From NCBI GenBank assembly GCA_921293015.1, contig OV121088.1, forward strand, positions 17,521,645-17,585,644: a DNA stretch of 64,000 nucleotides, read 5' to 3'. This document shows positions 1 through 12,808 of the stretch, piece after piece. The position numbers were made by a program, and so were the translations under genes. The notes below the pieces were generated by a model. That model was not told the DNA's origin. It saw only the letters and a program-made list of their open reading frames with translations, and searched no databases. Position 1 is the first letter of the stretch; every line of letters begins with the position of its first letter. Source of the stretch: Phorcus lineatus. Taxonomy: Eukaryota; Mollusca; Gastropoda; Trochida; Trochidae.

Positions 1-121
1 ACTGAGTGTGCGCTCTCATTTATCCAGTTGTAAAATCTAAATCAACCAAAATGTTAGCCTCAGTAATATTATTAAACTTAGTTATTTTATAATGTGTACT
101 ACTACAGGAGTGTATAAATTT

Positions 122-160
122 GAATATCCCCTTGAATTTTCGTTTCCACAAGAATACCCC
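122..160 (+). mobile_element. Single terminal sequence of the 12809-13363 element family
   Basis: The stretch around ccccttgaattttcgtttcc matches the right arm of the inverted-repeat element at 13326-13363 and, reversed, its left arm at 12809-12845. No partner end is seen nearby, so this is a solo or truncated copy. Confidence 0.45.
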
Positions 161-444
161 CTTTAGATCTCTAATGTGGCTCTACCTAACCTGGACTTGG
201 GAACTGTGTCTGTCTGAATATCTGTGTGTCTGTTTAGCTTTTTTGTTGCAAATGTTGAAAGTGAGTGCCTTATAGATACATTCCATATCATTTTTTATAT
301 CAGTGTAAAGGAATATCATGAAGTGTTGTTTGTCCTGATAGGTCCATCATTCTAGAGCTTACAAGAAGCGGAAAACACATAACCATATTAACATCATAGG
401 GTGTTAGCTTGTGTTTGAAATGAAAATCTTATCACTTTTAAAGG

Positions 445-474
445 GACAATGTGATTTAGCATAGCCACATTGTC
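445..474. repeat. Short hairpin, 9-bp perfect stem
   Basis: GACAATGTG at 445-453 pairs with CACATTGTC at 466-474 across a 12-base loop. It is too short for a microRNA precursor and may be chance. Confidence 0.4.
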
Positions 475-2804
475 ATGGGAGGTAACATGTGAGTTAATAT
501 GATTTTGTATTTAGAAAATTATCATTATTGTAATGAAGAAAAATTCAAAATATTTTTTCAGTGAAACTGCCTAGGTTTATCATGAATTGTAATCTATGTT
601 AAGGGGCCATTATTATTATTTCAAGAGTCGGTGCCTATTGCATCAAAAACATTAATACTAATCATGATGAAAATAGCTGTTATTACTCGCCCGTGTAAGA
701 TACTGCAGTGTAATATTTATACAGCAATATTAAACTAGTGTAATACTGTTGCACATATGACGTCATAATGTTGGGACCGCCGTCACAATGGCTGCCATTT
801 CGCAGAAATGTTTTGTTCAGTGCACTTTTGGCAATCATGCTTGATTACTGAGGTCAAGTAATAAATAGAACAATAACTTCCTTCAAGTTAATACTATTTT
901 TATTAAACTTGTTGATGATTTGGTATCAAACTCGCTTTTGCTAGTTTTTTTACTGAATCATGAACTCGTTTAATAAAAAGAGTATCAAATGGACGGTCGT
1001 TTAGTATTCTCTATTTATTTGTCCTCAATACAACAGACATTTGAAAGTCATTTTGTGCATTTATGAAAAAACACCCTACTGTAATCTTGCTCTTAGGAAT
1101 CATGCATAGTTTGAATATCAACTCATATATCAGATTGTAATCTTGAGATTGATCTATTGTGTGCAATAGCAAAGTTTTTGCTAAATGTAGCTTAGAATGG
1201 CCTATTTCATGGTCATTTTTTATTTTACATTAATACGCCAATTTATGTTGAAAAATTTTATATTTTCAGCTACTAAAATAATGTCAGTAGGATCTGATTA
1301 TTATGCATTTATTGCATTCATAACATTTGTGCACACACAATATTTCTCCTTAATTTCATCTCCACGGTCATTCTGCCATTTGATGGCTACATTTATCCGT
1401 GAAAACTATTTTCTCGTGAGACAACATACAGAAATCATGGAAGTCATTGCCAAGCTTGTTTTCTGATGAAAAATATGTTTCTCCCTCAATATGCAGATTT
1501 ATTATAAAAATAATACATTTTTGTATTTAAAAAACAAAACAAAAGAATTAAGACATTTAAAGGTTTTCTCATAATTTTCATATATATATTTTACATTGAT
1601 GAAGAAATGTTTGGGTTAGGTCATCTCAAAATGAATGTGACACATTTACTAATATTTGTAACTTCTTTTTCAAACTTTCGTTATTGATATAAAACTTGTA
1701 TATAGATGTAGATTTATTGACATATAATTTACTTTTTCACTAAGAAAACCTGATCTGAATTTGTATTGACATTTATATGTACATGTTGAAATCATTTGGA
1801 GATCTAATCTAGTGTTTTGTCCTATCAAAAAGATCTGGGTTCTGTTAAAATATCTATGTTGTTTGTATATTGTTTGTGATTATATATCAATCTATATATG
1901 TTGGGGTACTCAAGAACTTTTGGGCTGAAGGAATGTTACTGTATGCATTTGGTTATTTGAGATTTTCATAAGACCTCACAGTTTAAATCAGGGTATGTTA
2001 TTCAATCTGATTCCCTTCAACTCTTTTTTTCCTTTTTTGTTTGTTTTTATTTCTGCATCTTTTGTATTTTACATCAGACGGGTTCATGCTTTTATGATAT
2101 TAACAACTTTTTTTAAGACTTTCAGGGGCTAGTGTGTATTCTGAGCAATTTGTTTCATACAGGTCATGAGCAATAAGGAAGGTTTTGGCCACTTTTTCCT
2201 AGCTTTTTGACATGATGAAATATATTGGACTATTGTAGCTCATCAGGCTTTTTAAAATGTCATATGTGGTAAAAACAATTAATAGAATTATAAAAAAAAC
2301 AATAAAATTTCCATATCATATTCATATCTCCACTGAACTAACAAAGAATGAAAAATCTGGTCACCCTCAGTTCTGAAGTGAATTTGACGGGGCCGTCATG
2401 TTTCTTGTTTTGTCTTCTCGATAAGTAAATAGATAATGAGTTGCATCTGACACTTGTTCTTTTGATATGTTTGTTTGTAAATCAAGGAGTTGAATAATAT
2501 CTTCTGAGGTGAAGTATTGTTTTCAGGCCAACATTTTATAGCTTTTGTTACTCAGAAGGTTGATTTATGATCTGACTGTGGCACATGGCCAGGTTTGGTG
2601 GTAAACCAAAGAGAAGAGAAAGAGCCAGATTTGTCTGTCCCGACTAAACTTGGAACAGAGGTGTAACTTCAGATGAGGTTAACTTTATATTTTGTACAAT
2701 ATGGATAGTTTTAAGGTCAACTCCTGAATAACGTACAGTATTATATGATGATTAAGTTTGCTCAGATGATGAACTGTTAGATTCAGTGACCATCTCCATC
2801 TGTG

Positions 2805-2879
2805 TTCAACAATGGCGGATCTTACGGTTGATTTAAAAAAAAATTGCAGGGGGCTGGGTAGTTATCCGCCACTGTTCAA
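2805..2879. repeat. Inverted repeat around a GC-rich spacer
   Basis: TTCAACAATGGCGGAT (2805-2820) pairs, 14 of 16 positions, with ATCCGCCACTGTTCAA (2864-2879) over a 43-base spacer. It may be the tips of a very short MITE. No target duplication is evident. Confidence 0.4.
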
Positions 2880-3354
2880 GGTTTCACTGGTTTGAGGCCT
2901 CATTTCCTTCACACATGGTGTGGGGGATCAACCCAGTCACATTCAATGATCATCATCATTTGGTGATTTTGTCTCTCTTTATTGTACATATTATATGTAT
3001 GTTATGTGTTATGTGTTTGTTTAAGTTAAGAAATATCCTGAAATTCAACAGTTAGGATGTATTTCACTGTATATAACCTTCCTTCTTCCTTTATAAGGGT
3101 GGTTGTATCTATTGACGCCTATAATTGACTCCTTCACCTAGTGCTACCCTAATGTAATGTAGGTAATTGTGTATTTTCCCATTCGCACGCTCCTTGGTTC
3201 CCATTGAAAGGTTTCAAGTTTTAGATAAGCATCCTTACCCTGCAGCGTTGGAAATACTTTACAACGCATGTCAAGGCTATTGATATTTTTATGAAATATA
3301 TTTCCACAGTATGTTTCAATGACTAAATAAATCTTCTTTATAGTTTTAAAAAGA

Positions 3355-3660
3355 CGGGGGCGGGATAGCACAGTGGTTAGCGTGTGGTCCATGGTTTGAA
3401 AACCGCCAGGGGCTCGGCAATTTTGTCTGCAGTAGAGAACATGCAGTAAGTTTCGGATGGAATGCGACAGTGAATTTCAGCACAGCACCACCCATCATTT
3501 GCTAGTTCTAGCCAATGCTCGCAGGTTTCACCAAAAGGCATCACCACTTTTGTATAGGGGGCTTTCTCCCTGCAATAATACTAGCAGACAGGATATAGGT
3601 GAAATACTCTTGAAAGCGTGTTAAACCTGATATCACCTTACCTACCCCCCCCAAAAAAAA
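3355..3660 (+). mobile_element. tRNA-derived SINE, near full length
   Basis: It starts with a tRNA-like head: GCGGGATAGCACAGTGG contains an RNA polymerase III A box, and GGTTTGAAAACC about 30 bases later is a degenerate B box. A body follows that recurs in the window at 7105, 27430, 31018 and 58850 (landmarks tgctagttctagccaatgct, tgcaataatactagcag, and a 3' gtgaaatactcttgaaagcg). It ends in a C8 then A8 tail. No protein is encoded; mobilisation would need a LINE in trans. The tRNA of origin cannot be named with confidence. Confidence 0.75.
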
Positions 3661-4643
3661 TGACATAATATATCCCTTTCCAGTGTATGAAATAAACCCC
3701 ACACCTAGTTACTTTTGGTTCAGTCTCGTAGGTTGGAGGTTTTTCATTAATGTTGCCCTATAATTGGAAAAGTCATACTTTTGAACTAGCAGTTTTTCAG
3801 GCTTATTTCATGCACTACCCTGACATCTGTTTATGCATAACATGCATGTTGCTTAGTTTTTTGGTTGTTAAATCTCATATGAGTGAAAGATTATATATGT
3901 GTTAGAGATCTCTGTTTATTTTCAAAGCTAATACTGATATATCACTCTGATCTGATAGATACAGAAATTAATTCAAGATGGTGCCATTCATCCAAGTATT
4001 AATCTGAAATTAATCCGTCCTTAATGATGATGGTGCCTTTACCTCAAGACGGAGGCCTACAAAAACTGTGATTGGACTTTTAACCTTCACCTGCAAAGCA
4101 TGAATTCTGCAATTCTCTGGTCAAAGCCTTACAGCAGTTGTCATGTGTCTGTGCCAGTTTGTCAGCACACTGCACCTTATATGATAGTCCAATCAGAAAT
4201 CTAACAAGAATTACATCTTTGAACCAAAACCATCATGCTGCAGCCACTTTGGATAAATGTCAAAAGAAAGATCATGTCCAATTGGCATGATTACCAGAGT
4301 TTGTGTAAGAATTTGCCAAGGGCGCTTCAATAAAAGTGATATATGACAAACTGCAGTGAGGTAATACGGACCAGAACCTTGCAAGAGAACTAGGAAATGG
4401 GGCAAGATTACTTAGGTGTGGAGAGAGTGAGAACTCCAGCTGTATCAATAACGGAAATAAGAATGTGCTTTGGTGTCCATCATTTGATGTCCATACTCAG
4501 ACCTCCAGTCATAGTGTCCTGTATCTAGTCACATCATGTACATGTTAGTTCAAGTACTCATCACTATTGTATTATACTGGAAATACAATATCATATTATA
4601 CTGGGAATACATGTTATACTTGAGGCTATTTTTTGGTATTTTC

Positions 4644-4649
4644 AATAAA
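4644..4649 (+). terminator. Poly(A) signal candidate of the upstream transcript
   Basis: AATAAA followed about 15-40 bases later by the T/G-rich stretch tgtgttttcattttgtattt. This is the classic layout of a cleavage site with its downstream element. It implies a + strand transcript ending near 4665, but no coding exon in the window supports it. Confidence 0.4.
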
Positions 4650-4660
4650 GATTAAAAGTT

Positions 4661-5823
4661 ATGTGTTTTCATTTTGTATTTATATGCGGTGTATTAGTTT
4701 AAATGCACAAACTACCGATATTTTGATATTTTATGCATGTATAAGGCTTGCTATTGAAACCAGTTGCTGATTCATGACAAATGCATTATAGTTAGAATTT
4801 GAGGTAATGATATCATTACAGATTGAGACAAAAGATTTTTCATTCAAGTAAGTAATTTTCATGTGTGAATGATACCATAGCAATAACTTGATCCCGAGCA
4901 AAGATGTTTTAAGTGAAATGTCGGAGGACGCTAGAACCTTCCATCCCACCTCTCATCGAGCTTAGCCAGGGATTAAATCATATTTATTACACCAGATAGG
5001 AATAGAATTAAACTCTCTCTCTCTCTCTCTCAATATATCTATGATTTCCAGAACAATCTGTTATACAATTACATACACAGTTTAAATAAAAGCTGCAATC
5101 AATTAAACACATTTTGTTGTCTGAATAGCAGCGTAATAAAATATTATGAATAGCAAAGACAAACATCGACCTATATATAAAGGGATTTTTTACCAAGATA
5201 TAAGGGAGCCTAGCGGCACGATCAAAATTTGAGTGATGCGCCAGTAAAATAACGGGTACAAGCCGTGCTAAGGTGACCAACATTTATTTTGCCCAGTTGC
5301 CATGTTACAAGATGTGTTGTAGTATATCAATGACTGCGTGGTTTTACTGATTTATTTTCGTTGAAATTCGTACGTAAACAGGTGTGGTAAAATAATTTAA
5401 ATCTGGTTTATGAATAATATTAACAAAAATATATATTACACCTTTAGAGTAACGTCTACAACACGAACACTGATTACAATATCAAAGGAACAACGACGAA
5501 AATTTCTTTTTACTAGATTCAAAATTTTTAAGTTGAAGTTGAAAATGAATTTAACTTTGAATCGGTGGGCGTTTGGTGTTTTTTTCTCAGCTCAAAATTA
5601 AAATTCATGTTGCTTAAGGAATTCAGACTTTTTGTTATGTTCTCTGTCTTTCAGGTAGAATAAATTAAAATATGAAAAAACATCTAAACGACTTGCGGCA
5701 TTCGTATTTTAAATTGTTTATTTAAAGAAAGTACATGCCTATAAGTGAATATATCATCGTTTAATATACCAGCTATAAGCACTTAAGCTTATTGTATGTT
5801 ACGTTAACTCTCAGATCATTTCT
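4661..5823. other. Intergenic DNA with a CT microsatellite
   Basis: AT-rich and non-coding. The only clear feature is a (CT)n run of 19 bases at 5013-5031. Short open frames at 4731-5283 and 5410-5601 show no domain or codon signal. Confidence 0.6.
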
Positions 5824-6302
5824 CTTAAAGAGCCCCTCCGTGATTTTCATGACATATTATTTATCTTTGATACGAACCTAAATGTCATATGTGTTGATAT
5901 AAAATCAAAACATCTTAACTTTTCATGTCCAAAAGACATATTTATGACAAATACTGTTTTTCCATGAAAATCTAAAAACAGCCTTATAAATGCACAGAGG
6001 TGTAGATATCACGTCCAATATACACGGATACTAGTTACATAACCTATCAAACGCTATCAAGTCCTAATTTCCCTCCTGGCTGTTTTAGAAAAGTCTCCAA
6101 AATTACGTTTGACTATTTGACGCGCGCCACTGTCCGGTTTTCGATCATAATTGCGACGTTCTACCTTTATATTGTCACTGTAAAAGACCAATAAGCTTTC
6201 ATATGTGTCTTTTTGGTAACATTCGATAGTTCGCGATCAAATGACACCATTGATTAAGTTTGGCATATATGACTCCAACAACTCACGGAGTGGCTCTTTA
6301 AG
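5824..6302. mobile_element. 479-bp MITE flanked by TTAA
   Basis: The ends are near-perfect inverted repeats: CTTAAAGAGCCCCTCCGTGA (5824-5843) against the complement of 6283-6302, with 19 of 20 positions matching. The outermost TTAA on each side can be read as the target duplication, as for piggyBac-type elements, leaving tips that begin AGAGCC. The interior has no open reading frame of note, so the element is non-autonomous. A 3-bp TAA or TTA target (PIF/Harbinger) is an alternative reading. Confidence 0.75.
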
Positions 6303-7104
6303 TCGCCTATAAGCCGGAAGTGGGCTTGTCATGGTCAACTCTCAAGACCGGTAAAAGGGCGGCGGTCTCTAAGCACTTGACACCTCAATACTACCCTATT
6401 AGCACACATACCGAGCTACTCGGTTCACCGTAGTGTTAGTTCAAATCTATCACAGTGTATCAATGGACACTCGCAGTCTGCAAAACCATTATTCAAATTG
6501 TCAAATTACTGTAAACGTACACCCCTACATGGTACTGTCCCTCTGGATTCAGACCGGTTTTCGGGCACTGATGCAATTCTCTCCACAAATACTAAGTAAA
6601 CCTGCAATCTGCAACTGTACGTAATAACAATCAAATTTCAGAGAACCACGTAAGTGGTTTCTAGAATAGGCGCGTGTTCTGATCGTGAAATTAATGAAAA
6701 GAAGATGATATAGACGATATCGATAATGGTATGGACAGTATGGACAATCCATGGATCCTTCAAGTAATAACAGTAGTATATTTGAGTATCACAATGAGTC
6801 GTCATTCTAAATCTCATATCCATTTCAATTCAGTACTAGAGTCAAAAGAAATGTGATTTTTTAAATTACCAGTAAATTGTTCCAGATTTAAACAATGGCA
6901 GATATTCTAGATGAGATGTTTTCGATAAGATTTCTTTAATCCAGTTTGTGCATAAAATACAAATGAAGAAAAGAATGTCTTTCATTTCAATATTTGGAGA
7001 AGACTAGCTTGTCCCTGTCACCTTCACGTGTGGTCGCTGTGGTTTCCCTTTAGTAACCCGTTACCGGGATGCATATCATTTTCTGATGTGAAGATTTGTT
7101 CTAT

Positions 7105-7276
7105 AGCAGGGGATCTGCATGAAATGTGATATTGAAGTAGACAGTACCACTCCATCGTTCCTTAGTTCCAGCCAAAGCTTGCAGGTGTTACCCAGTTACC
7201 AGTAGTCTAATATAAGTGAAGTACTTTTGAAGCGGCGTTAAAAGCTCAATAAACCAATCCCCTACCTCACCTTACT
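7105..7276 (+). mobile_element. 5'-truncated SINE copy
   Basis: It shares the body and 3' part of the SINE at 3355: tagttccagccaaagcttgc, then gtgaagtacttttgaagcgg and cctacctcacctta. The tRNA head is missing, as is common for reverse-transcribed copies. Confidence 0.6.
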
Positions 7277-8107
7277 TACGTACTTAATTTGATATCGATA
7301 TTCTTTAAGGTCAACATTTAAATATAAGCTTTGTTTTTGTAAATGTGCAATTGTTTGAATCAAATATATTCAGGTATCGGGTCAATGGCCTTTATGCAGT
7401 ACAAAGCCCTTAAAGGGAAGGGCACATTGGCACATGAGACAGAGGAATATGGGATGAGTTATTCGTTGTTGAATATGAAAATGACATAATCACCAAAATA
7501 ATGATATCAACAAGTAATGAAGACATAGGAAAGGGAGCTGCAATTATTATTCTTTCCAAATGTTTAATGATTTATGGACTTGCACTTTGAAAGATCTTAC
7601 GAACGAACATCTTACCTTAGTTATATTGCCAGTGTCAAAAACAATCTTTCATGATTTGAAAACCTATACCAAATAACTTGCAAATGGAACGAACCATTTT
7701 AATAACTGCATTCATTATACTATCCTCAAAAACGTGTCATTTCACAGATTCAAGAAACACAATTCCTAGAGATATTTTCAGTGTGATATTTTATGTATAA
7801 ATTAATATCTCAATACGCTCAATTAAAATAGATACAGAACTAGAAGTTCCTGTGCCCAACGCCAAAAACTTGATATAAGTAGGATAATTGGCATTAAGAA
7901 CTTTCCGTGTAAGTTTCAGGTTTTTTTGTGTGTCGTGGTCATATCGTTGAATCCATGCGTTGATCCGTGCTAGTGACATGCATGCGAAAATAACGGACCC
8001 TTCGTGTCCGTCACAAATTGGTACAGGAAGTGTTATATCCCTTTTAGCAGCTTCGCTGACAGGGAGGTCCATGTGTTTAGATACTGTCAGAAGCCTTATT
8101 GAGAGAA

Positions 8108-8274
8108 GGAAGTCAATGATATCATGGATGTACAACTTTTTTTATTACACAATGGCGATGTTTCGGTATAGATCCTTACACCGTTGGATGCTTAACAACG
8201 CTATTAAGGATCGATACTGAAAGGTCGCCATTGTGTAATAAAGAAGTTGCACATCCAAATTATCATTGTCTTCC
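8108..8274. repeat. 167-bp foldback (hairpin) sequence
   Basis: The 71-base left arm (8108-8178) is the reverse complement of the 70-base right arm (8205-8274) at roughly 84% identity, separated by 26 bases. The best-matched part includes TTATTACACAATGGCGA. The loop contains its own mini-stem GTTG...CAAC. It could be a MITE reduced to its arms or a hairpin-RNA locus making small RNAs. The overlapping open frames at 7791-8220 are by-products of this symmetry. Confidence 0.75.
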
Positions 8275-10755
8275 TTATACTGGCAACTTCTAGAATGCCA
8301 CTGAAAACTTATTGAGATAGCCGCACATTTCGAACAGTGTTTTCACCTACAGACGTATTTGATGTTTAAGTTATTAAGCAAACATTTGACATCGTGTGAA
8401 ACGTACCCATGTACGTTTTAATGATTTAAATAATATCACATGAATATGAGGCATGAGATAATCGAATCTTTGTAAGGTATAATATGATGGTGGCAGGGTG
8501 TCAATCCTCGAATCTTTATTCGATTTCTGAGAGGAAATATAGTAGTCAATAAAGGGGGGAGGGGGAGGTGAGAATATAGAGGAAGGATGCTGGTAAGAAA
8601 TTATATTTTCCTGATTTCAAGCATATTTTTTCTGTTTAAATGCATTTATTGTTTACAGAAAATATTTCACCAGATATAAGATTAGAGAGAATAAGAGTTT
8701 GGTAAGAGTTTCACCCTTACAGCTATGTTTTTCTTATGAGAATTTGTTTGACATTTGGAATCATGACGTGAGGACTGTAATGTGGTTTGATATTCTTCCT
8801 CAAATTTAGTCATCCTGTCCAGGGCACTGACACTCGACAATTTTATAATGTTGTAATCACCAGGAAAAGTAGGTAGTATTGTCATCAGACATCCAACAGT
8901 ACAATGACTAATGAGCTACAGGGCCCATGACTCTATTTAAAGAAATGGAGTCAGATCTTATGTTAAAGTTATCTCCATTGAATATATGCTTACAAATCGC
9001 TTTCACGAAAGTTTTGAAATCTCGAAAGTGGGAAAAGCGAACGTAAAATAACCATCAATGTTAGTTATTGTCCTCCATGTAAATCTACGGTGTAAACCCA
9101 CCAAAAATCTTTTTATCATATTTTTAGGTTTCACGCTCAAAGACTTCGCTGTCTAGTTTCATTAGTTATCATTGACATATTTGAATACATCATACTCACT
9201 TTATTGCTTTTGAAAGGAACCAGAAACTGACAACTGATTTTCTAATACAGACATATCTTATTTATCATTACACCCCCTTTTTAAAGAACTATCCTCGGAG
9301 TTCATATATAATCAATCTATACCGATACGTGTACAAAATGTATTTGTAATCGACAGTTGACTATGATTATTTTTCATTGAAACGATTCAAGACGTAGAAA
9401 AGTATTGTTGCAAAAACCAAAAGAGGTGATGAAGGTTCGAGGTATAAAACGGCTTCGTGATGTTGGATTGCTAACGTTGTGAAAATATTTCTGTCTTCGC
9501 TTTGCACTATGAACACTTTCACGACTGATACTTCACATGCATTCCGGCACTATTGCATAACAGTCACCACCCATATTTTGATCAACTCCGAACATTTTAC
9601 GTCAAAGAAGCATATACGGCTGGGTTCTTATACAATTTAATGCCATAATGTACTTAACTAACATTTGTTTTAAGGTTTACCAAATTATAAGAAGATGTTA
9701 TTAGTTGAGTTATTTCATGTGCTGATTCAAATATGTAGACTTGCTAAGTAGAAAAATTGACTGTGAAATTATCTCTTCCTCCCTGTTATGGCACAGTACT
9801 AATTGGGAAGAGAATTGTTTGAAGAAACCGAAACGTTAAGCATGCATGAATCCTAATAAACATATTCTTTAGCATCATTATAAATGTTTTCAAATATATA
9901 TGCTTTAGATACTTACATTAAAAGGGGTTTTAATGTGGAAATGTGAATTAATTTAGGTCAAATTTGTCACCGTTCAAACAATGTTCGTAGTATGGTTTAG
10001 TACGGAATTAATCATTTCATCTGAAACTTTATGGAACTTTACCCTTTGAAAGGTATATATCTACTTGTATTATAATGAATTGAAGTCTAAGAGAAGATGG
10101 GAATGCAATAACATATAGTCTGGCTTTACCAAATATATGTTAAGTACAATGTAGATTGAAGTTGCCTCATGAGAAAGTGTTTAAAAGGGAAACGAAATGC
10201 GAGTAGAGATTCCAGTGTTTTCATGTTTGTTATTAGTACATGTTTATAATTTAACCCAGTTCAAACATGTTACCGTGGGTAACATTTTGGTTGATTTAGA
10301 TTTGAAAACATGATAAGTAAGAGCTTACACCTGGTAAAATAAAACAAGAATGAGAAATGAAGCCATTCTTGGGCACTTGCCATGGAGTGTGAAAAACCTT
10401 GGTGATTGGTGATTTGTTTTATCGTATATTATTTGTAAATGTGTGGATATTTTATCCATATGTAGAGTTTATTTTTATCATGTTGTAAAATTAGTAAGCG
10501 TTCTTTATAAAGTCACCTCCCTCAAATCAAAATGGCGGACGGGATGCCGATAGGTCAGCACCTTTAAGTATGATTTCGAGTGTAGTCTTCAAATGCGTTA
10601 ACAGACACACCAAAACACTGTGTGATTCAACTTACAGAAAAGCCAATTCTTTCGTTATACATTCAATAAATGATGCTGTACAAGAAGCGCGCAGTTGAAT
10701 GAAATATGTTTATAATATCTCGGTGAAAAATCCATACAATGCCTTGATTTCAACG
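8275..10755. other. Intergenic DNA, nothing specific
   Basis: AT-rich, with no coding, RNA or repeat signal I can defend apart from a perfect 9-bp hairpin with a GGGG loop at 9915-9936 and a G-rich run near 8556-8577. The string gcacctttaag near 10561 resembles the tip of a TTAA-type element, but no partner was found. Confidence 0.5.
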
Positions 10756-11349
10756 ATTTGATTTCACACTTTTTCGGTTCAAATTGGCTATTTAAGGGCA
10801 CTTACTTTAGGTTGTTATCGATGCTGTGAAATACTTTTACCTTTCAATCGACCTGTAATCAATAATGAAATAGTTAAGATGGCCGAAGTAGGCTCAAGAT
10901 ATAAAAAATATAAAGTCATCTGTGTAAAAAATGGAAAAAATGTGGACAGTAAAAACGGCTGCGGTGGCAATGTGTGCAGCTTTTGAGTTTACCCTGACCT
11001 GAGAAAAAGTATTGAAATATTGTTTATTAAAGCAATCTTGTAATTAAGTCCATATAAAAATATAGTATAAGCATTGTTATTGTATTAAGACAGCGATTGC
11101 AGTTTTCGCTCTTCTGGCTGTAAGCAAAATTTGAATATTTCCGATATCGTAGTTCATGCGGATTTAATACAACGTTGCATTAAATACTTCCGGTCTTTTC
11201 AAATCAACTTTATAACCTGAATACGTACATATTTGTTAAATAACTTACGAGGTCGATTACCTGAGTGCTGATCGTTAGTAAATCGAGAGATATGCATTAT
11301 CTGTGCATTATTGAATGTACGAAATATTGGTGTGCACTAGTTCTTTTAA
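10756..11349 (+). mobile_element. ~600-bp interspersed repeat family, copy A
   Basis: It matches the elements at 16251, 27741 and 38496 along most of its length. Landmarks in order are tcaaattggctatttaagg, tgtgtgcagcttttgag, ttccgatatcgtagttca, aatacttccggtctttt, and at the 3' end ggtgtgcactagt then ttttaag. The 3' tip resembles the right end of the best copy (38496-39127). It has no coding capacity and inserts in the same orientation as the other three copies. Confidence 0.7.
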
Positions 11350-12808
11350 GCAAATGAACAGGGTTTTTAAATTGGATTAGGAATGGTTTTTAAACTGTTT
11401 TTTTATGCCGTTTGCAATTGCGTAATATTTTCACGACATAGCTCTTCTGAAATCTTAACAACAAACACGTGTCGAGTATTTTATTGTACTGTTGAGTGTA
11501 CATATGGATAACAGAAATACATGTTTAAATCTTGATAAAAACAAAGCACGTCATACACGAAAATATACAAGGTCAACACAAACGAAATTGGCATTCATAA
11601 CTCATACATTCCAGTATAATTGCATAATTATCCACGTGTAAAGATATTGTTAATTTGTCATACATATCTAATAGGGTATGAGGTGATTATCCTTAACAAA
11701 ACAAATAAATACTGTTAATGAACCACATGTAAATAAAGATGTAAATGAATGACACCAAAACGTATTCAATTCTGTTTTCTGTTTTGATTTGACAATACTT
11801 ACACACCTGAAACCTGTCATCAGGGAAAATGGTACCAAAACCACCCGCCTTGAAATGAGTAGGATAATCAAGCTTTGGTCTTGCATTGAAGAGATAGGTT
11901 TGAATTTAAACCAATTAGTTTTTCCACTCAGTATTCACGTGCTAAGATAACCTTAGCATGGTTTAAAATGCAGTGACGACAGAACAAGTAATTCAATGAT
12001 TCATGCCATGTCTTTTCATTGGAAATTGTTTAATACAAGACTTATTTGCAGTTATTTGGATTACGAATTCCTGATAAAATGTCCCTAGAGTGACGTGTGA
12101 AGATTATCACTATCACCTAGAGCTGGATGGCCGATTATGTGGAAGGATGCATATATACATTGTATATATATATACATGCATGAATATAGTTTGCTCTGAA
12201 ACATGGACCAGAAGATCTTGTCTACTGAAATGATCGCCAACCAATAAGCCTATCGTCCACATATTATTAAATCTAAAGTATAAATAATAAGTATATGTCA
12301 AATCAATACATTTCGAGAAAATAACGTATGCGATATTATTTGTCACGCAAAAAAAAAGACCACATAAGAATTTTTGATTCTTTACCTGGCTATGCTTTGA
12401 AAGAACGCTGTCCAGTTTGCCAAATGAAAAGCTTTCATTTACCGTTAACTAACTCATACCATATTTTAAAAACAATGATTAAATGACATTCATATTAGCA
12501 TAATTATAAATATGCTTGTAACACCTAAAACACATGGTAGCCTAGCTTGTTATACAATTATGTCATTAATCAACAATTAACCTTGTTAAATGGGTCATGG
12601 TTTTATTTAAAAAATGCATTCGAAATTCGAAAGCAAAAATTATCATTGAATAACATTTTCATCTAAGTACCATATAAAATGTTTTTCAACTGGTAAACAA
12701 TTATACTGTGACACTTCAACCTTCCATTAAAAATATACCTATAACATTTGCAAAATATAAGTGATAACAACGCACGTATCATTAAGAACTTACAACACTA
12801 TTCTCATA
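11350..12808. other. Intergenic DNA, nothing specific
   Basis: AT-rich non-coding sequence. A TA-rich, partly self-complementary stretch lies at 12145-12185. No gene or identifiable repeat was seen. Confidence 0.5.

Larger units (their letters stand above)
1..4660 (+). other. Possible long 3' UTR of a gene upstream of the window
   Basis: No reading frame here looks coding. By eye the + strand carries more T than A and more G than C across most of this stretch, a bias often seen on the sense strand of transcribed animal DNA, and it ends in a good poly(A) signal at 4644. A SINE (3355-3660) interrupts it. Other contents: a 9-bp-stem hairpin at 445-474, a CRE palindrome at 758-765, and one end of an inverted-repeat element at 122-160. 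If it is a 3' UTR it is over 4.6 kb long, long but not unheard of in molluscs. The alternative is plain intergenic DNA with a chance signal. Confidence 0.3.
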
